Assembly (NCBI RefSeq): GCF_009735685.1
Contig: NZ_WHPN01000380.1
Location: 1-34,260 of the forward strand
DNA from: Streptomyces lycii
Lineage (GTDB): Bacteria; Actinomycetota; Actinomycetes; Streptomycetales; Streptomycetaceae
Direction: 5' to 3'
DNA length: 34,260 bases
The position numbers were made by a program, and so were the translations under genes. Numbering within the stretch: the first letter of the stretch is position 1; the number at the start of each line of letters is the position of its first letter. The notes beneath the pieces were generated by a model, which saw only the letters and a list, made by a program, of their open reading frames with translations, was not told the DNA's origin and searched no databases. This document shows positions 1 through 8,340 of the stretch, one piece after another.

Positions 1-173
1 CCCGCGGCCCGGGCCCGCATCCCGGCCGGGGCTCCCGGTCCCGTCCTCTTGCGCCGCTTGGCACCGGCACCGGCACCGTCACAGGCCCCGGTCCCGGTAC
101 GGACATCGGCCGCGGCACAGGCCGCCTCTCCCGTCCCTCTCCCGTCCCCTCCTGCCCCGCTCCGGTTCCGCTC

Positions 174-1556
174 CTACTCCGCGTCGGAAAGTTCGCTCCC
201 GGACTCCCCCCTGCCTCCGGGCTGCCACAGCTCGCTGCCTTCGAACTGTTTCCGGATCAGCGGAATCACCTCGTCGGGAATGCGGAACCCCTTCGCCCAG
301 GAGGGATCGATGGCGTGGCCGTAGACGGTGGTGAGCAGGAACGGCTCGCTGCCCGTGAGCACTCCGATCGACTGCAGGTCCCTCGACAGGGTGCCGATCG
401 GCTGAGTGAAGCCGCGGAGCCTGCGCGTCTCGTTGTACCCGGCGCGCTCGTACACCGTTTCCCGGTCCACGAATCCGCCGTTCGCCGCGGCGGTGACGAT
501 CGCCTTGACCCGGGAGGGGTAGCGCACCATCAGCTCGTCCATGAACGCCGCCAGCGACTCCGCCGTCCAGGAGCCCTCCGCGGGTTCCTCGGTGGTCACT
601 GCCTCGCCCAATTGCTCCAGGTCGCGTACCGAGCCCTCGTCGACGTTCAGTTCGAGCAGCTCCTTGGCCCAGCGGAGCAGTTCGCTCGGGGTCAGCATGT
701 AGAGACCCACCCCGGCCTGTTCGCGCAGCTCCACAACGAGTTCGGCACGGGGCCGGGGCGGAATCCCGTACCCCCGGTTGGTCCACCAGTCCTTCTTCAC
801 GTCCCCCGTGACCAGCAGGACGTCACACGCGCGGTGCCGGGCCTCCGCCATGAGCTGTATCCACAGGAGGTAGTCACCGGCGGCCTGCTCGGGGTCCTTG
901 GTGCGGAAGTCCTCGTGGCCCGGCGGAATGCCTTCGTCGGCGCGTTCCTGTGCCTCTTTGACGGCCTGGTCGTACTGATCCGGTGGCAACGGCTCGCCGA
1001 TCCGGCCGAGCAGAAGCGGTTCGAGTGCCTTGAGCACCGGATCGGTGTGGGTGGTGGCGGTCTCCTTGAGCGCGTCGCACTCGGCCTGCGTCCGGATGAA
1101 CGCCTTGAGGCGGCCGGCGGCTTCTGACAGCTCGGCGTGATCCTGGTCGGTTCGCCGGGTGACCTCGTCGTCGTCCTTGAGCTGGACGGCGGTCAGCCAG
1201 GTGTTCACCGCCGTCCTGGCCGCGCCGACCGCCTTGTCGAGTGCGGCTACCGCCTCGTTCGCCTTGGTCGCATGGTGATGGCGGACGGCGGGCGACTCAC
1301 GGTTGCGCCAGAATTCCGTGAGCACCTGGTGGGGAATCCAGAGCCGTTCGCGAAGCTTGGCCAGAGCGGCAAGGGTGTCCCGGCGGGTGCTTTCGTTCGA
1401 GCGGTAGAGGTTGAGCAGCACGTTGGTGTCGAGCACGACCACACCGGAATTGAAGATGCGTTCGTAATCGGTGCGGAGCGGGCTGCGATGGGCTTCGTCG
1501 CAGTCGAAGATGCCCCGGTCCGGCGCTTGGCCGGACGTGGTGGGCGCTGACGCCAT
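174..1556 (-). CDS. PIN-like domain protein with helical C-terminal extension
   Basis: The 460-aa product carries an N-terminal PIN-like nuclease fold of the long PIN_8/DUF4935 kind. The first acidic residue lies in VVVLDTNVLLNLYR (Asp43), a second in LTEFWRN (Glu81), and later acidic positions around LLVTGDVKKDWW. PIN folds of this pattern coordinate metal and usually cleave RNA; that activity is family knowledge, not seen here. A long charged helical stretch (about residues 95-220) interrupts the fold, and residues 320-450 form a second, probably winged-helix-like, unit. The ATG at 1556 is chosen because the frame upstream of it is low-complexity repeat, and a G-rich ribosome site precedes it. 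No small antitoxin-like gene adjoins, so a VapBC pair is unlikely. The role is unknown; RNA decay or phage defence are possibilities only. Confidence 0.72.
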   Translation of the reverse strand: MASAPTTSGQAPDRGIFDCDEAHRSPLRTDYERIFNSGVVVLDTNVLLNLYRSNESTRRDTLAALAKLRERLWIPHQVLTEFWRNRESPAVRHHHATKANEAVAALDKAVGAARTAVNTWLTAVQLKDDDEVTRRTDQDHAELSEAAGRLKAFIRTQAECDALKETATTHTDPVLKALEPLLLGRIGEPLPPDQYDQAVKEAQERADEGIPPGHEDFRTKDPEQAAGDYLLWIQLMAEARHRACDVLLVTGDVKKDWWTNRGYGIPPRPRAELVVELREQAGVGLYMLTPSELLRWAKELLELNVDEGSVRDLEQLGEAVTTEEPAEGSWTAESLAAFMDELMVRYPSRVKAIVTAAANGGFVDRETVYERAGYNETRRLRGFTQPIGTLSRDLQSIGVLTGSEPFLLTTVYGHAIDPSWAKGFRIPDEVIPLIRKQFEGSELWQPGGRGESGSELSDAE

Positions 1557-1720
1557 GGAATGACCCCCCAGAAGTCGCGGTGCGGGCCCGGCCCTCCCCG
1601 GCTGGGCGCGCGGAGAGAGTCTCGCAGGGTCGCCGGGTGGCGCGCAGGCCCTTGCGCCGCGCGCGCACGGCGAATTCCGGGACCGAGCTGCCGGCTCGAC
1701 ACCAGGGCTCGCGCGTTCCG

Positions 1721-1811
1721 AGGACCCGCGCATTCCATATCCAGGACCCGCGCATTCCCAGGACCCGTGCACTCCCAGGCCCCGCGCATTCCCAGGACCC
1801 GTGCACTTCCC
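1721..1811. repeat. Tandem 17-bp repeat, five units
   Basis: Units of the form AGGACCCGCGCATTCCC begin at 1721, 1743, 1760, 1777 and 1794. The last four are spaced exactly 17, 17 and 17 bases; the first is lengthened by five bases. CGCGCATT alternates with CGTGCACT. A weaker earlier copy may start near 1703. Confidence 0.85.
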
Positions 1812-1815
1812 ACGT

Positions 1816-1855
1816 CTCCCGGACTCCCGGACTCCCGGACTCCCGGACTCGCGGA
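1816..1855. repeat. Tandem 8-bp repeat CTCCCGGA, four perfect units plus one
   Basis: CTCCCGGA is repeated head to tail at 1816, 1824, 1832 and 1840. A fifth unit at 1848 reads CTCGCGGA. The array follows the 17-bp repeats directly and may be slippage-prone. Confidence 0.9.
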
Positions 1856-2038
1856 TCCGCAAACTCGTGTACTCGTATGGGCGCTGCCGCGTTGCAGACC
1901 CCCGAGTTCCCCGTCAGCATGGCTGGCAAGAGGGTCGGTCTGCGAAATGCGTGCAGCTCGAATGCGGCCGTGCAGGCGATCACCGAATATGTGCCTGTCA
2001 GGTGATTTCATCCGCGCGGAAGCTGAAAGGGAACACGC

Positions 2039-3367
2039 ATGAACGACCCTTCCGTCGGCCCCCCTCTGGCCGGCACGCCCTACATGGAGCTGTTCCAGGC
2101 GGAGATCGAGGGCATCGGCCGGCACATCCGGGACACCCAGATCACCGGAATCTGCGAGGCGATGAAGGTCGCCTACGAGTGCCGGGCCTCCGGCGGCCGG
2201 ATCTTCTCGCACGTCCTGGTGGGGCACTTCGCCATGTTCGCGGCGAGCCCCGGCATTCCCGGGCAGCCCTCGGTGCTGCCGCAGCGTGCAGACCGGAACA
2301 TCTCAGCGGATTACAGCCGGATGGGACCGGGCGACTTCCTGCTCACGAACGGCGCGTCGCTCATCAACCCCGACAAGGGAACCATTCCCGATGTCGGCCC
2401 GGACGAAGCTCGCGCCCGGGGCGCGTACACCGTCGGCATCACCTGCAGTTATGTACGCTTCTACAAGACCCCTCTCGGGGCTCTTCTGCCGGTCAAGATG
2501 GCCACCTCGCTCGAGCAGATCTGCGACCGGGTGCTCGACAGCGGCTGCACCTGGAGTTGTGGAGTGATCTCGACTCCGGGGATTCCCGAATTCAAAATCA
2601 TCTCTTCCAGCGGTCTCTCGCAATTCCTGGTCTACTGGGCCTGCACGGCCGCCTTGTGCAAGCAGATCAGTACCGAGGGATCCGATGACGGCGCCGACGC
2701 GGCCCGTGAATACCTCGACCATGCTCTGCGGAGCTTCGCACGGATCCGCGAGCACGAGTTCGAGCTGATCGATCGCGTGGCGCGGGCCTGGGCCGACCGC
2801 ATTCTGCTCTTCGCAGGGTCCGCCGACCCCCCGCGCCTTCTCGTGTACGGGCATCCACAGGCCGGAACGCCCTACGAGGGAACGCAGAACATGTTCGTCA
2901 ACGAGGCCTACGAGACGGCTGCCGGCAGCATGATCATGCAGCCCTACGACTTGTACAAGACGCAGCTCAAGGCCAATGACATCGTGCTCATCGGCGCGAT
3001 CAGCCCCGACAACAGCGACGAGATCCAGGTCGCTCGGTACGCCGGGCAGATCGGCGCCATGGTCGTCGCCTTCGGCCCCTTCGACGGAAACGGGGGTGCC
3101 GGCTCTCTCGGCGACCACGTGGACGTCGCCATCAACACACACAGCGGCGACGGCGCGGGCGTCCTCGACATCCCGGGTTTCGACGAGCCGGTGTGTCCGG
3201 TCAGCGGGCTGTCCGGAAATCTGGTGCTCTGGCTGCTGACCGCTCAGTGGACCTATCACATGGTCCAACGCAACCAGACGCCCAACTACTGGCAGAACTA
3301 CTGGGAAGTCGGGGCGATCGAATACGACGACCGGGCCCGGGCGAACTTCCTCGAGCGCGGCTACTGA
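2039..3367 (+). CDS. Double SIS-like (phosphosugar isomerase fold) protein
   Basis: The 442-aa product looks like two SIS (sugar isomerase) modules in tandem, of the SIS_2/DUF2529 kind that bind phosphorylated sugars. Residues about 15-200 contain a first alpha/beta unit. Residues about 270-420 contain LLVYGHP followed by KANDIVLIGAISPDNSDEI, the typical SIS pattern of a strand, an acidic turn and a Ser/Asn-rich phosphate loop, then GAMVVAF. No signal peptide or membrane segment is visible, so it should be cytosolic. The start at 2039 has AAAGGGA seven bases upstream. The flavin-oxidase gene follows after 59 bp and is probably co-transcribed. The exact reaction is not recognisable; a sugar-phosphate isomerase, a sugar sensor or an inactive relative all fit. 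Confidence 0.65.
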   Translation: MNDPSVGPPLAGTPYMELFQAEIEGIGRHIRDTQITGICEAMKVAYECRASGGRIFSHVLVGHFAMFAASPGIPGQPSVLPQRADRNISADYSRMGPGDFLLTNGASLINPDKGTIPDVGPDEARARGAYTVGITCSYVRFYKTPLGALLPVKMATSLEQICDRVLDSGCTWSCGVISTPGIPEFKIISSSGLSQFLVYWACTAALCKQISTEGSDDGADAAREYLDHALRSFARIREHEFELIDRVARAWADRILLFAGSADPPRLLVYGHPQAGTPYEGTQNMFVNEAYETAAGSMIMQPYDLYKTQLKANDIVLIGAISPDNSDEIQVARYAGQIGAMVVAFGPFDGNGGAGSLGDHVDVAINTHSGDGAGVLDIPGFDEPVCPVSGLSGNLVLWLLTAQWTYHMVQRNQTPNYWQNYWEVGAIEYDDRARANFLERGY

Positions 3368-3426
3368 AGCCCTCACGGCAGCGCTCTCCGGCCACACCGT
3401 CCTTTCTCGCTCATGGAGCCCCGAAC

Positions 3427-5022
3427 ATGACCACCACGTCAGCGAGCACCGGTTCCCGTCGTCCTGTCGTGCTCAGCGACCGGCAAGGCTTCGACCGGCG
3501 CTGGTTCGCCTCGGAGCTGGAGGCGGTCCATGTCCCCAGGAACGATGCCGAGGCGGTCGCGCAAGTCGGCGAAGCCGTCTCCCGTTACGGGCGCGACGTC
3601 AAGGTCGTGTCCGGGCGCCACTGCTACGAGGACTTCGCTTACAACGGCACGACCAAGGCGATCGTCGACATGTCCTCGATGAACCGTATCGGCTGGGATG
3701 AACGACGGGCCGCGTTCTTCGTCGAGGCGGGTTGTGAGAACTGGTCCGTTTACCGGGGCCTGCTGAACGGTTTCAACAGGACGCTTCCGGCGGGAAGCTG
3801 CTACTCGGTCGGTTCCGGGGGACACATCACCGGCGGTGGATACGGCCTCTTGTCGCGACTGCGCGGTTTGACCGTCGATCACCTCAGCGCGGTCGACATC
3901 GTGACCTGGAACGCGTCCTCGGACAAGGCCGAGCTGCACCACGTGTCGGCGGCGAGCGCCTCGCAGGACGAGCGAGACCTCTTCTGGGCCCTGCGGGGTG
4001 CCGGGTGCGGCAATTTCGGTGTCATCCTGCGCTACTACTTCGAGGAGCTGCCCGAGGCCCCGGAGTCCGCTTCGATCTACACCCTCTCCTGGGACTGGAA
4101 GTCGATCGACAAGAGTTCCTTCGCGGACCTGCTCGCCTGTTATGCGGAGTTCGTGAGCGACATGCCCGAGACCGACTTCAGCTTGTTGAAGCTCACGCAC
4201 GCATCGTCCGGGCAGCTGGGCATGATCGTCCAATCCGTGTCCGCCGAAGGGGTCACTCACCCCGAACACCGGGCCCAGGTCGAGCGGCGGTACACGGAAA
4301 CGCGTACGCGCTTCGGGGCAATCGTCGGCCACACGCCGTTGCGAAAGCCGCTCGGCGGCCATCCGGGCTGGACGACCGCCATCGTCGGCAACGAGAGCGT
4401 GCAGCACGTCACCTATCTCGAAGCGCTGCAGACCCTGAACGGTTCGGGGCCCAACCAGTTCGGCAAGTACAAGTCCGCGTACATGAACAAGGCCTTCCCG
4501 CCGGATCAAGTCGCTGCGATCCACCGCTGGCTCAACACGACCCCGAAAGGGGTCTCCGAGCCGGACATGAGCCAGAGTCTCCTGCAGGTCGACAGTTACG
4601 GCGGGGCCATCAACCGGGTCGCCCCCGACGCGACCGCGGTTCCCCAACGCGACGCGATCATGAAGCTGCAATACCAGACCTACTGGCTCAATGCCTCGCG
4701 CCCCGGCGAGGGCAACCGGGCTCCCTACGACACCCAGGCCGAGGCCCATCTGAGATGGATCAACGAGTTCTACCGGGAGGTCTACGCCGAATACGGCGGG
4801 ACTCCCGACCCGGCCGGCGATCCCGGCGGAACGGTCGCGGGCGCGTACTACAACTACCCGGACAGCGTTCTCGGCACGCACGCCGAAGGCACCGTCGATG
4901 ACGCGCTGTGGCTCTACTTTCTCGACAACTTCCGCAAGAACGAACGGAACCTCGTCGCCGTGAAACGCCGCTGGGATCCGGCGAACGTCTTCCATCACGC
5001 GCAGTCGATTCCGGTGGAGTGA
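3427..5022 (+). CDS. FAD-dependent oxidase, BBE / aclacinomycin-oxidase type
   Basis: The 531-aa product is a flavoprotein of the PCMH/berberine-bridge family. The FAD-binding half spans about residues 30-215. It shows VVSGRHCYEDF (His65) and PAGSCYSVGSGGHITGGGYG (Cys125), the two residues that in AknOx, BBE and GOOX tether FAD covalently, so a bicovalent flavin is expected. The C-terminal BBE motif is YYNYPDSVLGTH...RWDPANVFHHAQSIPV. Family members oxidise sugar hydroxyls or close rings in natural-product pathways, consuming O2 and giving H2O2. The ATG at 3427 follows GGAG by eight bases. There is no Tat or Sec signal, so it is probably cytosolic, although many relatives are secreted. Pairing with a SIS-type sugar protein suggests a sugar or glycoside substrate (inference). 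Confidence 0.85.
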   Translation: MTTTSASTGSRRPVVLSDRQGFDRRWFASELEAVHVPRNDAEAVAQVGEAVSRYGRDVKVVSGRHCYEDFAYNGTTKAIVDMSSMNRIGWDERRAAFFVEAGCENWSVYRGLLNGFNRTLPAGSCYSVGSGGHITGGGYGLLSRLRGLTVDHLSAVDIVTWNASSDKAELHHVSAASASQDERDLFWALRGAGCGNFGVILRYYFEELPEAPESASIYTLSWDWKSIDKSSFADLLACYAEFVSDMPETDFSLLKLTHASSGQLGMIVQSVSAEGVTHPEHRAQVERRYTETRTRFGAIVGHTPLRKPLGGHPGWTTAIVGNESVQHVTYLEALQTLNGSGPNQFGKYKSAYMNKAFPPDQVAAIHRWLNTTPKGVSEPDMSQSLLQVDSYGGAINRVAPDATAVPQRDAIMKLQYQTYWLNASRPGEGNRAPYDTQAEAHLRWINEFYREVYAEYGGTPDPAGDPGGTVAGAYYNYPDSVLGTHAEGTVDDALWLYFLDNFRKNERNLVAVKRRWDPANVFHHAQSIPVE

Positions 5023-5049
5023 GCTGACCTCCTGAGGCCGACGGGCCGT

Positions 5050-5073
5050 CCCGGGCCACGGCCGGGGCCCGGG
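5050..5073. terminator. GC-rich hairpin between convergent genes
   Basis: CCCGGGCC at 5050-5057 pairs with GGCCCGGG at 5066-5073 across an 8-base loop. It lies in the 63-bp gap between the converging oxidase and deacetylase genes, so it could stop transcription from both sides. No T-run is present, as is common in Streptomyces. Confidence 0.5.
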
Positions 5074-5085
5074 CGCGCGGGCGGA

Positions 5086-5919
5086 TCAGCGCAGTCCGGC
5101 GAAGAGATCGTTCTCGGGTACGGCGGCGCCGGTGGTGTCCCGGACCCGTACGAAGGTCTCCATGCCCATCAGCTCACCGAACCGCTCCTTGCCCATTTTG
5201 AGAAAGAAGATGTTCTCGCCCTGACTGGCGTGCGCGGCCAGCGCGTCGAATTTCTGACCGCTGAACGCGGTGGTGTCCACCCACGTGGTGACCTCGTCGT
5301 CGGGGAGGCCGATATCGGCGAGCGCGGCGGCCTCGGCGGGATCCTGCTCCGGCATGTCCTCCTGGAATTCGCTCATGATCTCGCCGAACCGCTGCAATCC
5401 CGAGTGGGGCATCGTGGTCCAGTACACCTTCGGTGTCAGCGGGGTCATCTCCAGGGCCGCCATCGTGATGCGGTTGGCCTGGATGTGGTCGGGGTGGCCG
5501 TAGAAGCCGTTCTCGTCATAGGTGACGACCACATCGGGCCGGTAGTGCCGCATGAGTTCCGCGAGCCGGGCGGCGCCCTTCTCCACGGGCGTCTGCCAGA
5601 AGGACCCGGGGGCGTCGTTGCTCGGCCAGCCCATCATCCCGGAGTCGGCATAGTCCAGCATTTCCAGATCGCTGACCTTGAGTACGTCACAGCTGGCCTC
5701 GAGTTCTTTACGGCGCATCGAGGCGACGGTCGCCGGGTCGTGCCCGGGATCACCCGGTTTGACGCCCCCCGGCCCGTCACCGCAACCGCCGTCGGTACAG
5801 GTCACGAGAACCGTGCGGATGCCTTCCGCGGCGTACCGCGCGAGGATCCCTCCGGTTCCGGTGGCCTCGTCGTCGGGGTGGGCGTGTACTGCCATGAGGG
5901 TCAAAGGCCGGTCAGTCAT
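5086..5919 (-). CDS. PIG-L/LmbE-family zinc deacetylase (Mca/MshB-like)
   Basis: The 277-aa product begins with the diagnostic AVHAHPDDEATGTGG motif (His14, Asp16, Asp17). It has a distal GHPDH motif, giving the His-Asp-His zinc site of N-acetylglucosaminyl deacetylases and mycothiol S-conjugate amidase. Length and C-terminal layout resemble Mca and MshB. Those enzymes act in mycothiol metabolism, the actinobacterial thiol buffer, but related enzymes deacetylate antibiotic or sugar intermediates, so the substrate stays open. The protein is cytosolic. The ATG at 5919 is preceded by AGGAGGA about 10 bases upstream. It stands alone, convergent with the flavin oxidase and in the same direction as the FCD regulator. 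Confidence 0.85.
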   Translation of the reverse strand: MTDRPLTLMAVHAHPDDEATGTGGILARYAAEGIRTVLVTCTDGGCGDGPGGVKPGDPGHDPATVASMRRKELEASCDVLKVSDLEMLDYADSGMMGWPSNDAPGSFWQTPVEKGAARLAELMRHYRPDVVVTYDENGFYGHPDHIQANRITMAALEMTPLTPKVYWTTMPHSGLQRFGEIMSEFQEDMPEQDPAEAAALADIGLPDDEVTTWVDTTAFSGQKFDALAAHASQGENIFFLKMGKERFGELMGMETFVRVRDTTGAAVPENDLFAGLR

Positions 5920-6149
5920 GAGAAACGGTCCTCCTGCGGAACTACGTCATGGTCCGAGTGCGCGGCGGGCTGCCGCGATCCGGGGCCCGGCCCTGGTGGC
6001 GACGCGGACGGCCTTGCGGCTCCCGTGTCCCCCGCCCGTGCGGCACCGGTCACTCGGTTGCAACTGCGCCGGCCGGACGGAATGTTCCCGTCGCGTCCAC
6101 CCGTGTGAACGGCCGCAGTGGCAGCCGGGGGCCGAGGCGCCGCGGCGGA

Positions 6150-6938
6150 CTACTCGGCCCCGTCCCCCTCGGGGCGGCTCTCGATCTCCTGCAAGGTGAC
6201 GTGAAGGTGGTGCTCCATCGCGGCGACCGCCTGCGCCGGATCACCGGTCAGCACGGCGTCGAGCAGTTCCTCGTGCTCGGTGGCCGAGCCCGCCGGATCG
6301 GCCCCGGTGGCGAGGTAGCGCCGGTGGCTCTCCTCCCGGCTCTCGGCGAGTGAGCGTTCCAGGGCGTCCAGGATCTGGGTCAGGCTGACGTTGCCCGAGG
6401 CCGCCACCAGTGCCTGGTGGAAGGCGACGTCCGTACGTATCCGGGTGGGCATGTCGAGCGGGTTGGCGCGCTGCTCGGCGATCGCCTCACGGGCCCGGGC
6501 GATGTGCGGCCGGGTCTGCGGCTCCTCCGGGCCCGCGACGCGCTGCGCGGCGAGCCGGGCGCCGTGCACCTCGAGCGCCTTGCGGATCTCGGTGAACTCC
6601 ATGAGGGCGCGCTTGTCGCGCAGGAACGCGAGCGCGACGAACTTCTCCACCGGCAGGGCGTTCGGTGAGGCGACGACGGCCGGCTTGCCCTGGCGGCGCT
6701 GCACCAGGCCGCGCGCCTCAAGGGTCTTCATCGCCTCCCTGAGCACCACCCGGCTCACCCCGAACCGCGCCGCCAGCTCACCCTCCGGAGGCAGCTGGTC
6801 GCCGGGCTTGACGTCCGGGCCCACGCACAGCTCCTCGATGAACTCCGCGACCTGGGTGGTCAGGGACCGCGGCTGGGCGCGCATCGCGCCGCGCCGCGCC
6901 GGCTGCTGCGCGGACGCTCCCTTTGCCGTGTCTGCCAA
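6150..6938 (-). CDS. GntR-family transcriptional regulator, FadR/FCD subfamily
   Basis: The 262-aa product has an N-terminal winged helix (about residues 25-95). It includes PPEGELAARFGVSRVVLREAMKTLEARGLVQRRQGK, the hallmark of GntR proteins. An all-helical FCD ligand domain follows (about 110-250), with Asp/His metal-site candidates in RIRTDVAFHQALV and EHEELLDAVLTGD...AMEHHL. Such regulators usually repress a divergent catabolic operon and release on binding a carboxylate or amino acid. It is divergent from the PLP-lyase gene, with a palindrome between them. The start at 6938 is TTG with AGGGGG upstream; an internal ATG at 6884 is an alternative. Confidence 0.87.
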   Translation of the reverse strand: MADTAKGASAQQPARRGAMRAQPRSLTTQVAEFIEELCVGPDVKPGDQLPPEGELAARFGVSRVVLREAMKTLEARGLVQRRQGKPAVVASPNALPVEKFVALAFLRDKRALMEFTEIRKALEVHGARLAAQRVAGPEEPQTRPHIARAREAIAEQRANPLDMPTRIRTDVAFHQALVAASGNVSLTQILDALERSLAESREESHRRYLATGADPAGSATEHEELLDAVLTGDPAQAVAAMEHHLHVTLQEIESRPEGDGAE

Positions 6939-7055
6939 AGCGTTCGCCCCCTGGTCGAAGTGGCCCTCGCCCGTGAGCTTACTGAGCGGCTTGCGTCCGG
7001 CAGTACGGACCGTTGCCGGGCGTATGCGTTCGCCGGAAAGTGTTGACTACGTAGC

Positions 7056-7072
7056 AGCTTATATTACAAGCT
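7056..7072. promoter_or_regulatory. Candidate operator for the FCD regulator
   Basis: AGCTT-N7-AAGCT is a 17-bp inverted repeat in the divergent intergenic region. Its unusually AT-rich centre (ATATTAC) stands out in this GC-rich DNA. A TTGACT sequence lies just left at 7043-7048 and could be a -35 element for the rightward genes. The repressor at 6150-6938 is the obvious binder, but this is inference. Confidence 0.5.
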
Positions 7073-7139
7073 TCCTCCGTTCGGCGGCTCGCGGAAGCTC
7101 CGTCGCCGTAGCCACGCATGTCCGCGACGGAGGGCGCAG

Positions 7140-8297
7140 GTGAACAGCACCGACCAGCAGATCTGTATGGGCGCGTGGGACGGCCCGGGGGCGGAACCCG
7201 GTGCCGTGGCGCCCCCGATCTACCAGACGAGCCTCTTCACCAAGCCGTCCTTCGGGGAGTTCGCACGGCAGCAGGCCGCCGAGCACGAGAACTTCGTGTA
7301 CAGCCGGGGAACCAACCCGACGGTCGCCTTCCTGGAGGAGCGTCTCGCGCTGCTCGAGGGCGGCGAGGCCGCGAAGTGCTTCGGCTCCGGCATGGGCGCG
7401 ATCGGCGCCGTCCTCGCGGGTCTCCTCCGCAGCGGTGATCACGTGCTCTTCGTCAACACCGTCTACGGCCCGACGATCGAACTCGCCCAGCACCTCGAGC
7501 GCTTCGGGGTCGAGCACACGGTCCTCACCGACCCGGCAGCCGACGCCGAGGAGCACCTCCGCGAGAACACGGCGCTGATCTACGTCGAGAGCCCGGGCAC
7601 CATGCTCATGAAGGTCCTGGACGTCCGGGCGCTGACCACGGTGGCGCGACGCCGCGGCATCCGCACCGTCATGGACAACACCTGGTCCACACCGCTCTTC
7701 CAGAAGCCGCTCGCGGCCGGCGTGGACATCGTCGTGCACTCCCTGACCAAGTACATCGGCGGACACAGCGACGTCCTCGGTGGCGCGGTGATCGGCTCCC
7801 GGGACCTGATCCGCGAGCTGTTCTACCGGGGCCACCAGCTCTTCGGTGCCGTCATGTCCGCCATGGAGGCCTCGCTCGTACTCCGCGGACTGCGGACCCT
7901 GCCGGTGCGGATGGAGCAGCACCAACGCAACGCGCTGAGGGTCGTCGACCATCTGCGCGCGCACCCCGAGGTCGCCGCCGTCCACCATCCGTACGCCGAC
8001 CACGGCCCGGACGAGGACGTGATCACCTCCCAGTTCAGCGGCTTCTCCGGGCTCCTCAGCTTCGAACTGCGGGAGGGCAGCTTCGCGCGGGTGTCCCGGT
8101 TCATCGATGCCCTGAGCCTCTTCCGGATCGGCCCGAGCTGGGGCGGCTACGAGAGCCTCGTGACGTCACCGTCGCGCGCCACCGACGACCCGGCCTCGGC
8201 CCCGTGGCCCGGCCTGATCCGGCTCTCCGTGGGACTCGAGGGCGCGCAGAGCCAGATCGAGGATCTCGACCGGGCCTTCGCCCGGCTCGCCGGCTGA
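7140..8297 (+). CDS. PLP-dependent Cys/Met-metabolism enzyme (gamma-lyase/trans-sulfuration type)
   Basis: The 385-aa product is a fold-type I PLP enzyme of the Cys/Met metabolism family. FVYSRGTNPTV supplies the Tyr54/Arg56 pair that reaches the neighbouring subunit's PLP phosphate. The PLP lysine is Lys204 in HSLTKYIGGHSD, and VMDNTWSTP holds the Asp that contacts the pyridine nitrogen. The C-terminus has SWGGYESLV and LIRLSVGLE. Members catalyse gamma-elimination or gamma-replacement on cystathionine, methionine or homocysteine; which of these cannot be read from sequence. GTG at 7140 follows GGAGGG. The antiporter gene begins 43 bp downstream and the FCD repressor is divergent. This suggests an inducible breakdown and transport unit rather than core biosynthesis. 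Confidence 0.85.
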   Translation: MNSTDQQICMGAWDGPGAEPGAVAPPIYQTSLFTKPSFGEFARQQAAEHENFVYSRGTNPTVAFLEERLALLEGGEAAKCFGSGMGAIGAVLAGLLRSGDHVLFVNTVYGPTIELAQHLERFGVEHTVLTDPAADAEEHLRENTALIYVESPGTMLMKVLDVRALTTVARRRGIRTVMDNTWSTPLFQKPLAAGVDIVVHSLTKYIGGHSDVLGGAVIGSRDLIRELFYRGHQLFGAVMSAMEASLVLRGLRTLPVRMEQHQRNALRVVDHLRAHPEVAAVHHPYADHGPDEDVITSQFSGFSGLLSFELREGSFARVSRFIDALSLFRIGPSWGGYESLVTSPSRATDDPASAPWPGLIRLSVGLEGAQSQIEDLDRAFARLAG

Positions 8298-8340
8298 CCG
8301 CGTCCGCACGTCCCGTACCACTCATGCCCGGGAGGAAACA

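Larger units (their letters stand above)
1557..2038. other. Gene-free spacer with low-complexity repeats
   Basis: This spacer separates the divergent PIN and SIS-type genes. Apart from two tandem repeat arrays (1721-1811 and 1816-1855) I see no gene. Frames open on both strands are shadows of the repeats. The last 40 bases hold an AAAGGGA ribosome site ahead of the ATG at 2039. Promoters for both genes should lie here, but I cannot point to convincing -35/-10 pairs. Confidence 0.5.

Noticed and set aside
174..1556. Toxin-antitoxin pair based on the PIN protein
   Set aside because: VapC toxins are about 130 aa with an adjacent small antitoxin gene. This protein is 460 aa and stands alone.
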